DNA of 18,033 bases from positions 1 through 18,033 of the forward strand of contig CAMWQY010000012.1 in NCBI GenBank assembly GCA_947176355.1. The letters are read 5' to 3'. Positions 1 through 7,590 of the stretch are shown here, one piece after another. A program made the translations under genes and the position numbers. This DNA is from an uncultured Porphyromonadaceae bacterium. GTDB taxonomy: Bacteria; Bacteroidota; Bacteroidia; Bacteroidales; Muribaculaceae. The stretch's first letter is position 1. Each line of letters starts with the position of its first letter. Under the pieces are notes generated by a model. That model worked only from the letters and a program-made list of their open reading frames with translations. It ran no database searches and was not told the DNA's origin.

Positions 1-208
1 AAAAAAGTTTTAAAAATCTCTGATTTTTCTCAATATTTCTCAATATTTCTTAAAATATAGTTTGGATATTTTAAAAAATTGTTACCAATTTGTTACTTAT
101 TATTCTTCTTGATACCCACAATTCGCTGCCATAATCATTAAAACTCTCTAATTCCCTCCCCTAAATCAAGCAAAAAGAAAAAAAGCGAAGTGGCTTTCAT
201 TTTTTTCT
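1..208. other. A/T-rich non-coding left edge, no gene seen
   Basis: I find no credible reading frame here. The first 50 bases hold a short tandem repeat (TCTCAATATT twice, near 28-50). Around 79-97 the motif TTGTTAC occurs twice. At 182-197 a weak stem (AAAGC, six-base loop, GCTTT) followed by a T run at 200-206 could end transcription coming from the left, just before the hairpin element at 209. The rest is unassigned. Confidence 0.5.
164..183 (+). repeat. 20-nt direct repeat, left copy (right copy 1586-1605)
   Basis: AATCAAGCAAAAAGAAAAAA occurs here and again, in the same orientation, at 1586-1605. The two copies sit just outside the two hairpin elements that flank the transposase gene. 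The right copy is inside the first codons of the recombinase gene. It is A-rich, so chance is not excluded, but the non-A part (AATCAAGC followed by A5-G) also matches. It could be a duplicated insertion site or a copied fragment of the recombinase 5' end. Confidence 0.45.
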
Positions 209-380
209 GTCGCCCCTCGGGCGACGCACCAAACCGAAAACACCGACTCGGATATGTTTTTTTATATAAGATATTTTGAAGAAGCTATACTAAATGCCGA
301 GCTTTCCTTACGTCGGGCTTTCCTTGATAAGGATTTCAACGTCGGTGTTTTCGGTTTGGTGACCGTTGCGAGGCATCGGC
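209..380 (+). repeat. Three-hairpin REP-like element, left copy
   Basis: Three stems in order. A 5' mini-hairpin at 209-225 is GTCGCCC, loop CTC, GGGCGAC. A long perfect 21-bp inverted repeat pairs 227-247 (begins CACCAAACCGAAAACACCGA) with 341-361. A 3' mini-hairpin at 363-379 is CCGTTGC, loop GAG, GCATCGG, with one mismatch. The 93-nt interior (248-340) differs from the right copy and carries GCTTTCCTT twice. Read inward from either end, the element begins with a mini-hairpin whose loop is CTC, followed by CACCAAACC, so its ends are symmetric. Confidence 0.85.
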
Positions 381-412
381 AATAAAGCAAAAGGCAAAAA
401 AGCTCTCCAATA

Positions 413-445
413 TTTTGGTCTTCTATGATTTTTTCATAATTTTGC
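413..445 (+). promoter_or_regulatory. Bacteroidota-type promoter of the RAYT gene
   Basis: A -33-like TTTTG (413-417) is followed after 19 nt by a perfect -7 box, TAATTTTGC (437-445). This matches the known Bacteroides consensus (TTTG, about 19-21 nt, TAnnTTTG). The start codon at 452 is only 7 nt beyond the box, so the expected transcript would have a 5' leader of zero to a few bases. Confidence 0.65.
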
Positions 446-451
446 GTTAAT

Positions 452-1432
452 ATGAATCAATCAGAAAGATATCTTCAAAGAGCCGAGTGGCATGATTATA
501 CATCACGCTGCTCTTATCTCATCACTCTTAGATCCAATCCTAATATAGGGGTATTGTCTGATATTGTAGCTAAGAGGACAAGGATAGATTATAAGGCAAG
601 ATGGATTCCGTCTGAAGCAGGGAAGATTGCAATGAACAGTGTCAGAAACATCAACCGGCAATTTCCGTGGGTTGAAGTTGTCAGATATGCGATTATGCCT
701 GATCATGTGCATCTTATGCTGTATGTGACTGAGAAGACCGATGTCCATTTGGGTGTGATCATAAATCGCTTTGAGATTGATTGCACAAAAGGATATGATC
801 TGCAAATGCCAATTGGCGTTAATGAAAGCCCTGAATCATTCTTTCTTCCCGGTTATAATGACAAGATAGTGCACAAGTCAGGTCAGTTTGATAATTTCAA
901 ACGTTATGTAGAAGACAATCCTCTTCGTTATGCATTGCGCAGGGAGCATCCAGAATATTTTGACCGGTGTCAAAACATATCGATAGATGGAGAATATTTT
1001 ACGGTGTATGGCAATTTCCTTTTGCTTAGACATCCATTGATATCATGCGTAAGAGTGAGCAGTACTTTTTCAGAAGAAGAACTGATGAAGAGAAGAAAGG
1101 AATGGAATGAAATAATTCGAACCCAAGGCGTATTGGTGTCTCCATTTTATAGTAAGGATGAAAAGGAGATAAGGGATAAAGGCATTGCTGAAGGGGTGAA
1201 ACTCATCAAGGTGATACCTAATGGATTGCCTGATAGATTCAAGCCTTCAGGGAGTGACTTTGATCTTTGTTGTGAGGGCAGATTGCTTCTGATAGCTCCA
1301 GCTGAGCATCAGACAAGGAAGCTTGTGCTAAAAAGGGATATGTGTGTGCATGGAAATGAGATAGCAGAGAAGATTGCAAAAGGGGCCATTGATATGCGGC
1401 TTCTTAGGGGGCGCCTGTATAGGGGCTATTAA
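452..1432 (+). CDS. REP-associated tyrosine transposase (RAYT, IS200-like Y1/HUH)
   Basis: Predicted single-strand DNA transposase of the Y1 HUH class, which cuts and joins hairpin-bearing DNA through a 5'-phosphotyrosine. The HUH metal motif is His85-Val-His87 within MPDHVHLMLYV. The likely catalytic tyrosine is Tyr135 in LPGYNDKIV, followed by the family's conserved stretch ending YVEDNPLRY (residues 152-160). The N-terminus (DYTSRCSYLITL) also fits. The catalytic part ends near residue 190. A further ~130 residues follow, with an alternating strand/helix pattern and a block around 227-283 (VSPFYSKDEK, then KPSGSDFDLC, then GRLLLIAP) that weakly recalls a DprA-like Rossmann fold; I cannot assign its role. 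At 326 aa it is longer than single-domain RAYTs. The ATG at 452 follows directly on a strong promoter box. Hairpin elements flank the gene. Confidence 0.88.
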   Translation: MNQSERYLQRAEWHDYTSRCSYLITLRSNPNIGVLSDIVAKRTRIDYKARWIPSEAGKIAMNSVRNINRQFPWVEVVRYAIMPDHVHLMLYVTEKTDVHLGVIINRFEIDCTKGYDLQMPIGVNESPESFFLPGYNDKIVHKSGQFDNFKRYVEDNPLRYALRREHPEYFDRCQNISIDGEYFTVYGNFLLLRHPLISCVRVSSTFSEEELMKRRKEWNEIIRTQGVLVSPFYSKDEKEIRDKGIAEGVKLIKVIPNGLPDRFKPSGSDFDLCCEGRLLLIAPAEHQTRKLVLKRDMCVHGNEIAEKIAKGAIDMRLLRGRLYRGY

Positions 1433-1445
1433 AGAGGCTTTTTCT

Positions 1446-1559
1446 GTCGCCCCTCGGGCGACGCACCAAACCGAAAACACCGACTCGGATAAGTTTTTGC
1501 GATAAAAAATCTTTTCTGAATCGGTGTTTTCGGTTTGGTGGCTGATGCGAGGCATCAGC
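1446..1559 (+). repeat. Three-hairpin REP-like element, right copy
   Basis: Same plan as the left copy, with a shorter interior. The 5' mini-hairpin (1446-1462) is identical to the left one. The main stem pairs 1464-1483 with 1521-1540 (20 bp perfect) and can continue inward with mismatches. The 3' mini-hairpin (1541-1559) is GCTGATGC, loop GAG, GCATCAGC, now perfectly paired although its sequence differs from the left copy. The 37-nt interior is unrelated to the left interior. The element starts just after the transposase stop codon and ends 18 nt before the recombinase start codon. Confidence 0.85.
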
Positions 1560-1577
1560 ATAAAAAGACTCAAAATT

Positions 1578-2717
1578 ATGAAAAGAATCAAGCAAAAAGA
1601 AAAAATCAAGGAGCCTGTCAGAATCCGCACTAAATGGCTTGCCAACGGCAACCGATCCTTATACTTGGATACATACAAAAAGGGCAAAAGAGTGTATGAA
1701 TTCCTAAGACTCTATTTGATTCCTGAAAAAAGTGCAGAAGATAAGGCTATCAATGCTACCACCATGAAGGCTGCCATTGCCATTAAGGCAAAAAGAATAT
1801 TGGAGTATGTAAATGGAAAAGCCGGTATTAAAACTTCCGATTGCAAAATCTCCATACAGGAATGGATAGGTCATATTATAAAGTCAAAGTCTGCCCTACA
1901 ATCCCACTCAAGCATGATGCTGATGAAGAGACTGCTCAAACATCTTCAGAAATATAGAGACTCAATTGGTTTGGCTGATGTTGACCGTGAGTTTTGTATC
2001 GGTTTTGCCGACTATCTGCGCTCCGCCCATGCTTTGAACTCACCTAAACCTCTTATGCAGACAACTCAGTTTGAACTACTCAATGCTTTGTCGGTAGTGC
2101 TCAATGAGGCTGTAAGATCAGAATTGATCGTAAGCAATCCCATGCGTCTGCTTAATGCCAAAGAACGCATAAAGAAGTCGGAAAGCATACGCGAATATCT
2201 AACTCCTGAAGAAGTGAAATCTATGATTGTTGTTTCTTCAGATAATATATCTGCGGGTGATGACGTGGCGGCATTCCTTTTCTGCTGCTTTTGCGGTCTT
2301 CGATATTCTGACGTCACTCGCCTGACGTGGGCTGACATTATTCATACAGCCAATGGAAGAAAGATACTAATTACTATGAAAAAGACACACCGCTGTGTGG
2401 AAGTTCCGGTTTCAGAAATGGCAGCCTCTATTTTGCCGGTGTCCGGACCTGCTGATTCAAGGGTATTCGTATTTCCTAAGTATGGGGTCACCTTAAGAAA
2501 TCTTCAGAAGACTGCAAAAGCAGCCGGAATTAATAAAAAAGTGACATTCCATGTCTCACGCCACACTTTCGCCACCATGATGCTGACAGCCGGCGCTGAC
2601 ATATATACGATCAGCAAACTGATAGGACACGCAGACATAAGGACCACTCAAATCTATAGCAAGGTAGTAGATAAGAAAAAGCAACAGGCAATCATTCTTC
2701 TTGATAAATTATTCTGA
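1578..2717 (+). CDS. Tyrosine-type site-specific recombinase/integrase
   Basis: Predicted 379-aa phage-integrase-family recombinase. The frame is open from a GTG at 1524, but those 18 extra codons lie in the REP-like hairpin element, so I start at ATG 1578. The N-terminal ~90 residues are an arm-binding-like basic domain, then a SAM-like core-binding domain (about 95-195), then the catalytic domain. The catalytic set is complete: Arg242 (FCGLRYSDV), a Lys near 268-269, His325-x-x-Arg328 (HVSRHTFA), His351 (LIGHADI) and nucleophile Tyr360 (TTQIYSKV). This type serves Bacteroidota conjugative or mobilisable elements and also local DNA inversion systems. No mobilisation genes or clear att sites are visible here. 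A strong terminator separates it from the susC operon, so it is its own transcription unit. Confidence 0.9.
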   Translation: MKRIKQKEKIKEPVRIRTKWLANGNRSLYLDTYKKGKRVYEFLRLYLIPEKSAEDKAINATTMKAAIAIKAKRILEYVNGKAGIKTSDCKISIQEWIGHIIKSKSALQSHSSMMLMKRLLKHLQKYRDSIGLADVDREFCIGFADYLRSAHALNSPKPLMQTTQFELLNALSVVLNEAVRSELIVSNPMRLLNAKERIKKSESIREYLTPEEVKSMIVVSSDNISAGDDVAAFLFCCFCGLRYSDVTRLTWADIIHTANGRKILITMKKTHRCVEVPVSEMAASILPVSGPADSRVFVFPKYGVTLRNLQKTAKAAGINKKVTFHVSRHTFATMMLTAGADIYTISKLIGHADIRTTQIYSKVVDKKKQQAIILLDKLF

Positions 2718-2743
2718 AAAATCGACGCAAGTCGATTTTTTTT
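2717..2743 (+). terminator. Intrinsic terminator after the recombinase gene
   Basis: A perfect stem of AAAAATCGAC (2717-2726), loop GCAA, and GTCGATTTTT (2731-2740) runs on into more T residues. It begins at the last base of the stop codon and isolates the recombinase from the susC operon. Confidence 0.85.
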
Positions 2744-2831
2744 GTTGCCTGTTAGTTACTTCCGACTGAGATTATTTATTGAAAAGCAATAATTTACATA
2801 CTATATATTCACATAACCATAAAGTTTTACA
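2741..2831 (+). promoter_or_regulatory. Leader/promoter region of susC 1, conserved with that of susC 2
   Basis: This 91-nt block aligns without gaps to 9153-9243, upstream of the second susC, at about 69 of 91 positions by hand count. The most conserved parts are TTTGTTnCCTGT at the left and TCACATAACCATA near the right end. Both copies also keep TTGAA and TATAT motifs 17 nt apart (here TTGAAA 2779-2784 and TATATA 2802-2807). No canonical TAnnTTTG box is present, so the operon may use another sigma factor or an activator. The beginning overlaps the T tract of the preceding terminator. Confidence 0.55.
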
Positions 2832-2844
2832 AAAATCAATTAAG

Positions 2845-5800
2845 ATGAAAAGATTGCTCTCACTAATGGCGATAATGACGGTCATGGTGATGTCTGCACT
2901 CGGACAGCGTACGGTCTCCGGACATGTCATTTCCGGTGAAGACAACCAGCCAATTATCGGTGCAACAGTTTTGGTGAAAGGTACCAATCAGGGTACCTCT
3001 ACTGATCTGGACGGCAATTTCGTCCTTAAAGACGTGCCTTCCAATGCAAACACTCTTGTGGTTTCATACGTAGGTATGGTGACCGAAGATGTGACAATTG
3101 CTGACAATCTCGTGATCAAGCTCTGGAATTCCACCAACAAACTCGACGAACTTGTCGTAGTAGGCTATGGCACTACTACTCGCGCCGCTTTCACAGGAGC
3201 TGCATCCGTTATGGACGGAGATATTGTGGAGCGGAAAAACGATGCCAACTTCGTGAAGTCGCTTGAAGGTAATGTGACGGGTATCCAGTATAATAACTCC
3301 ACTTCGATGCCAGGTCAGTATGGTTCAATATATATCCGAGGTCTGGGCTCTCTCTCAAGCAATAGCCAGCCTCTATATGTGATTGACGGTATGCCGGTGA
3401 ACTCTGATTATGACGGAATGTCCTCGACCTCAAACAATTATTTTGACCCTATGGCCGCCTATAATCCTAATGATATAGAGTCTATTACTGTCTTAAAAGA
3501 TGCTTCTGCCACTGCAATTTACGGTTCGCGTGCTGCCAATGGTGTGATCATCGTCAATACTAAGAAAGGCAAGGCAGGGAAACTAAATGTGACTCTCGAC
3601 GTGAAGCAAGGTTTCTCTAAAGTAGCAAATAACAACATGAAGTTTGCAAATGCTGAACAAAGTATGAATCTTTTTGCCAATGGTATTATGGCCGCTTTCC
3701 CTGAAGACTTTCCTACTTACGATGATGCATATCCCTATTTGAAAGACTATTATTTTGAATGGGATGGAGTGACAAATACCGACTGGATGGACGTTATTAC
3801 CCGCAACGGATATTATCAGGAATATAACGCATCAGTCGCTGGCGCAACTGGTGACACTCATTATTATTTCTCTTTAGGATATCTTGACACTGAAGGTATT
3901 ATAGTCGGCTCTGATAATCAGCGCTACTCCGGTAGAATAAACCTCGATACAAAATACCAGTGGTTTACCGGAGGTGTTAATGCTCAATACTCCTACAATA
4001 GGAATAATTCGTTCTCACAGTCCACTTCAGGAAGCATGTCAGCACCAGTCACTGCTGCGATGTCTTCTATGACTCCCTTTGATCCTGTATATACAGCCGA
4101 CGGTACGGAATACAATCCCGGAGCAACAGGCTATAATCCACTCGCCCTTATGGATCCCAAACTTGGCGACCTTGACAGAGTGACCAACCAGACTCTTACT
4201 GCAAATCCATGGATTCAGGTGAATCTCCCATACGGTATTTATGTGAAGACTAATTTCGGCGTTAATATCATGAATCAACGTGAGTATAACTACTGGAGTG
4301 CAGTCTACAATCCTCAAGGTATGGATTACAACGGTCTAGGTCAACAGTATAATTCAAAGACAAGTACCATTACATGGACAAATCTTTTAGGGTGGAATTA
4401 TACATTCAATGAAAAGAACGTCTTCGATGTGATGATCGCACAGGAAATGCAGCGATACGAGTATCAATACGATTACTATTCAAAATATGATTTCCCATTT
4501 GCTGCAGACGGCATGCGCAATATGGCAACCGCCGGTGCTTCCGACAACAGTGAATATTATGAGGCTTCTTCACGTCTTGCTTCTTATTTCGGCAGTGCGA
4601 ATTATTCATACGATAGCCGCTATTATCTCTCGGCTTCATTCCGTCGTGACGGTAGCTCAGTATTTGGCCGCAACAAGCGTTGGGGTAATTTCTGGTCGGT
4701 AGGTGCGAAGTGGCGTCTTGGTCAGGAAGCTTTTATGAAGAATCAAAACGTTGTAAAGAACGCTGATATACGTATCACTTACGGAACAGTCGGTAATCAG
4801 TCGCTTCCTTCTCTCTATGCGGCACGTGGTTATTATTCCGCCGGCTACAATTACAACCAGACACCGGGTATGGTGCCGGCAAATATAGAGAATCCTGACC
4901 TCACATGGGAAACTTCAAATAAGTTTGATGTCGGATTTGACCTCAATCTCTGGAATCGACTAAACGTGACATTCGACTACTACAATGAGATCACTTCAGA
5001 TGCACTCTTCGAGGTACCTCTTTCCCTTACCACCGGTATGGCTTCAAGATGGCAGAATATTGGTAAGATGCGCAACCGCGGTATCGAACTCGGTCTTCGC
5101 GGAGTCGTATATGCCAACAAAGACATGAGCATAAGTCTCTTTGGCAATCTTACCCTAAATAATAACAAGGTGATCAAACTTGCCGATGGAAGCATTACAA
5201 ACTCTTCATACACTATTATAGAAGAAGGTCGTCCCTACAGGCAGTTCCTCATGAAGGAATATGCCGGTGTAGATCCTGAAACCGGTATGGCTCTCTATTA
5301 CCTGAATGAGGAGGGAGACGAGACCACTGACAATTGGCTTGCCGCTGCAAAACGCTATGTAGGAAGTGCTGATCCGAAACTTATTGGAGCTTTCGGGCTC
5401 AATGCTGACGGATATGGCTTTGACATATCTCTGACATTCAATTATCGCACCGGTGGAAAAGTATATGACTCAGGTCATAGATTCACCGGCTGGGGTATGG
5501 AAATGAGAACGCCTCTCGAATGCGTAGCTCTTGATTCATGGACTACTGAAAATAAAAATGCCAAGTATCCGCAATACATATACGGAGACCCTAATTACAG
5601 CTCATCACAGCATTCTACCCGCTTCCTGATGAACGGCAGCTTCTTGCGACTCAGCAATATAACTTTTGGCTATACATTGCCACAAAAGATCACAAGCAAG
5701 GCTCTTATGGAAAAGGTGCGTTTCTATATCAATATGGATAATGTCCACACATGGACTGCAAGCGATTTCATAGGCTATAATCCTGAGACATATTCCTCTG

Positions 5801-5865
5801 GTATCATCGCTTGGCAGTATCCCGCGGTGTTCTCATTCTCTGGCGGCGTGCAGATCGTATTCTGA
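2845..5865 (+). CDS. SusC/RagA-family TonB-linked outer-membrane transporter 1
   Basis: Predicted 1006-aa outer-membrane barrel that imports a glycan or other oligomer with its SusD partner, powered by TonB-ExbBD. The frame is open from a TTG at 2779, but ATG 2845 directly precedes a normal signal peptide (MKRLLSLMAI onward, cleavage likely near ALG-Q, residues 20-21). Next come a carboxypeptidase-regulatory-like beta-sandwich (about 23-95, with GATVLVKGTNQGTSTDLDG), the TonB-box-like LDELVVVGYG (100-109), the plug (about 115-245, with YIRGLGSL, PLYVIDGMPV and the family's ATAIYGSRAANGVIIV) and the barrel. It ends in an aromatic residue (GGVQIVF), as expected for barrel assembly. Length is normal for the family. 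The susD gene follows after 31 nt. The substrate cannot be inferred, as no enzyme gene accompanies it. Confidence 0.95.
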   Translation: MKRLLSLMAIMTVMVMSALGQRTVSGHVISGEDNQPIIGATVLVKGTNQGTSTDLDGNFVLKDVPSNANTLVVSYVGMVTEDVTIADNLVIKLWNSTNKLDELVVVGYGTTTRAAFTGAASVMDGDIVERKNDANFVKSLEGNVTGIQYNNSTSMPGQYGSIYIRGLGSLSSNSQPLYVIDGMPVNSDYDGMSSTSNNYFDPMAAYNPNDIESITVLKDASATAIYGSRAANGVIIVNTKKGKAGKLNVTLDVKQGFSKVANNNMKFANAEQSMNLFANGIMAAFPEDFPTYDDAYPYLKDYYFEWDGVTNTDWMDVITRNGYYQEYNASVAGATGDTHYYFSLGYLDTEGIIVGSDNQRYSGRINLDTKYQWFTGGVNAQYSYNRNNSFSQSTSGSMSAPVTAAMSSMTPFDPVYTADGTEYNPGATGYNPLALMDPKLGDLDRVTNQTLTANPWIQVNLPYGIYVKTNFGVNIMNQREYNYWSAVYNPQGMDYNGLGQQYNSKTSTITWTNLLGWNYTFNEKNVFDVMIAQEMQRYEYQYDYYSKYDFPFAADGMRNMATAGASDNSEYYEASSRLASYFGSANYSYDSRYYLSASFRRDGSSVFGRNKRWGNFWSVGAKWRLGQEAFMKNQNVVKNADIRITYGTVGNQSLPSLYAARGYYSAGYNYNQTPGMVPANIENPDLTWETSNKFDVGFDLNLWNRLNVTFDYYNEITSDALFEVPLSLTTGMASRWQNIGKMRNRGIELGLRGVVYANKDMSISLFGNLTLNNNKVIKLADGSITNSSYTIIEEGRPYRQFLMKEYAGVDPETGMALYYLNEEGDETTDNWLAAAKRYVGSADPKLIGAFGLNADGYGFDISLTFNYRTGGKVYDSGHRFTGWGMEMRTPLECVALDSWTTENKNAKYPQYIYGDPNYSSSQHSTRFLMNGSFLRLSNITFGYTLPQKITSKALMEKVRFYINMDNVHTWTASDFIGYNPETYSSGIIAWQYPAVFSFSGGVQIVF

Positions 5866-5896
5866 TAATATCCTTAACATTATAGAATAAACAGCA

Positions 5897-7375
5897 ATGA
5901 AAAATATATTATTGAAATCATTGGGAGCCTTACTTATTGCAGGTACCCTTTCATCCTGCGGTACTGATTTCCTTAAGACAGATATGTCTAATGCCGTAGA
6001 TACAGATACAGCACTTGATCGTCTTAACAAAGTAGGCTATGCTCTGAACGGTACATATTATCAATTATTCTACTATCCTTTTGCAGGCAATTACGCTACG
6101 GTCATCGGGGATCTCGCATCGGATATCACCTACTGGAACGGACAGACCGGACATCAGAATGATATCTATCAGTTCACATATCAGGCTACAGGGGTAAGCT
6201 CATCGTATATATGGGAGTATGGATATAAAGTAGTAGACCACTCATCGCGTGTGATCAAGGCTTCCAAAGCTCTTGAGTCATCACTGGAAGGTGAAGAATT
6301 GGCAGAACTTGGTGTCTATACTGCCGAAGCATACGCACTGCGTGCATACGCAAATTTCGTGATGGTCAATGTATTCGGTCATCAGGTGAAAGTCGATGGC
6401 AACGATTTCAGCTCTCAGCCCGGAATCGTGGTTGTAGACGAACCTATTGAAGCCGGCCAGAAAGTAGAAAGAAGCACTGTAGGAGATACATATAAAGCCA
6501 TCCTTAGTGATCTTTCCAAATCTATAAGTCTATTCGAGACCTACGGCGACCGTGGAAGTCTCTTTTATTTGAATCTTGCCGCTACATACGGACTTGCCGC
6601 TCGCGTTAACCTCTATCTTGAGAATTTCAATGATGCAAAGGAATATGCGGAAAAAGCTATCGATGAGTCAGGTATCCACACGCTGACATATACTCCGCAA
6701 GGATATAAGGCCCTATACAACTATGGCGAAAGCAATACGGAATCAATGTTTGCCCTTGCAATCAATACTACCGACAATTGGAGTGCCAATTCATGCGGTA
6801 CGCTTTTCTCCACATACGACTACAGCCCAAGTCCCTGGCTGCTTTCCATTCTGAATGAAAACGATGTAAGAAATGCTATCATGGTTTTTGCAAAGAATAA
6901 CACTCCTGCTACTCCTGAATTCGGAGGTGGTAAATTCGCTTGCTTCGGATTGGGTAATCCCGCATACGCCACCAACTATTTGATCAATGCTCCTGAAATG
7001 TTCCTCATTCAGGCTGAAGCAAATCTCCGTGCTGCCACTCCCGATCTTGCTGCTGCTAAAGATGCTCTTCTCGTAGTGGCTAAGCGTAACCTCTCCATCA
7101 CTTCAGTAGAAGATCTTCCAAACACTAAAGATGAACTTCTTTCATTCCTTCGCGATGAAAGTGCTCGTGAACTCTTCCAGGAAGGTCACCGTCTCTTCGA
7201 CATACGTCGTTGGGGCGTGAAGGGCAATGCATACGCTTACGGTTCTCCCCAGATTATGTTCCGCTATAAGGATGTAGATCTTAGTAATGTCATTTTCCCG
7301 ATTCCGGAGGATGAGATCAACGCAGGCTTTGGCGTAGAGCAGACTCCTGACTGGAATGCTGGCCGTCCGCAATAA
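5897..7375 (+). CDS. SusD/RagB-family outer-membrane lipoprotein 1
   Basis: Predicted 492-aa surface lipoprotein that caps the SusC channel and captures substrate. The signal peptide ends in the lipobox LSSC, with Cys21 as the acylated residue. The helical TPR-like body shows the usual SusD landmarks: an alanine-rich helix with EAYALRAYANFVMV, a later MFLIQAEANLRA segment, and the C-terminal ESARELFQEGHRLFDIRRWG, which is close to diagnostic. It follows susC after 31 nt, with a terminator downstream, so the operon is just this pair. No SusE/F-like third gene is present, unlike the second operon. Confidence 0.95.
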   Translation: MKNILLKSLGALLIAGTLSSCGTDFLKTDMSNAVDTDTALDRLNKVGYALNGTYYQLFYYPFAGNYATVIGDLASDITYWNGQTGHQNDIYQFTYQATGVSSSYIWEYGYKVVDHSSRVIKASKALESSLEGEELAELGVYTAEAYALRAYANFVMVNVFGHQVKVDGNDFSSQPGIVVVDEPIEAGQKVERSTVGDTYKAILSDLSKSISLFETYGDRGSLFYLNLAATYGLAARVNLYLENFNDAKEYAEKAIDESGIHTLTYTPQGYKALYNYGESNTESMFALAINTTDNWSANSCGTLFSTYDYSPSPWLLSILNENDVRNAIMVFAKNNTPATPEFGGGKFACFGLGNPAYATNYLINAPEMFLIQAEANLRAATPDLAAAKDALLVVAKRNLSITSVEDLPNTKDELLSFLRDESARELFQEGHRLFDIRRWGVKGNAYAYGSPQIMFRYKDVDLSNVIFPIPEDEINAGFGVEQTPDWNAGRPQ

Positions 7376-7398
7376 AGACGATTCTTTAATAATAAAAA

Positions 7399-7430
7399 AA
7401 GCGATCCCAAATATGGGGTCGCTTCTTTGT
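7399..7430 (+). terminator. Intrinsic terminator after susD 1
   Basis: Stem GCGATCCC (7401-7408), loop AAATAT, GGGGTCGC (7415-7422), with one G-T wobble, is flanked by an A run on the left and TTCTTTGTT on the right. It closes the first susCD operon. Confidence 0.8.
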
Positions 7431-7449
7431 TGCTTAAAATTTTACACTC

Positions 7450-7483
7450 ATTGCATATTTCAGACTGAAAAATTTTGCGCAAT
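7450..7483. other. Imperfect palindrome between susD 1 and the ATPase cassette
   Basis: ATTGC (7450-7454) mirrors GCAAT (7479-7483), and inside them TTTCAG (7458-7463) mirrors CTGAAA (7465-7470) around a single A. It could be an operator or nothing; no gene starts next to it. Confidence 0.25.
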
Positions 7484-7526
7484 AGTATTTATGTAGAAAA
7501 TTCAATAAAAAAAGCATTCTCATCAT

Positions 7527-7582
7527 AATCGAATTATGGCTAAAAGTATGTTTTAAATTCCACTTTTAGCCATAATTCGATT
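7527..7582. repeat. Palindrome left of the ATPase gene (18-nt core shared with 9064-9113)
   Basis: A perfect 21-bp inverted repeat (arms 7527-7547 and 7562-7582) with a 14-nt loop. The arm contains CGAATTATGGCTAAAAGT, and the same 18-nt word forms both arms of the palindrome on the other side of the gene. It ends 8 nt before the promoter box of the ATPase gene, so the right arm covers the place of the -33 element. It is not the susD terminator, which lies upstream at 7399-7430. Confidence 0.9.
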
Positions 7583-7590
7583 TTATTTTG

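Larger units (their letters stand above)
202..1559 (+). mobile_element. RAYT transposase unit bounded by two REP-like hairpin elements
   Basis: A single-gene transposase unit: an HUH/Y1-type gene (452-1432) lies between two related structured repeats in the same orientation (202-380 and 1439-1559). The first 53 nt of each copy (202-254 and 1439-1491) are identical, and the 20-nt right arms of the main stem are identical too. REP-associated tyrosine transposases are known to be flanked by palindromes that they recognise as single-stranded hairpins, and this layout fits. Whether the whole unit moves, or only the hairpin elements are mobilised, cannot be told from one copy. Confidence 0.75.

Noticed and set aside
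28..50. Tandem TCTCAATATT near the left edge as part of a repeat array or CRISPR
   Set aside because: Only two adjacent low-complexity copies with no spacers; no CRISPR-like array is seen anywhere in the window.
2779..2844. Upstream extension of susC 1 from a TTG codon (22 extra residues)
   Set aside because: The extra residues are polar and precede a perfect signal peptide, and the region is conserved as non-coding leader with 9153-9243; ATG 2845 is the start.
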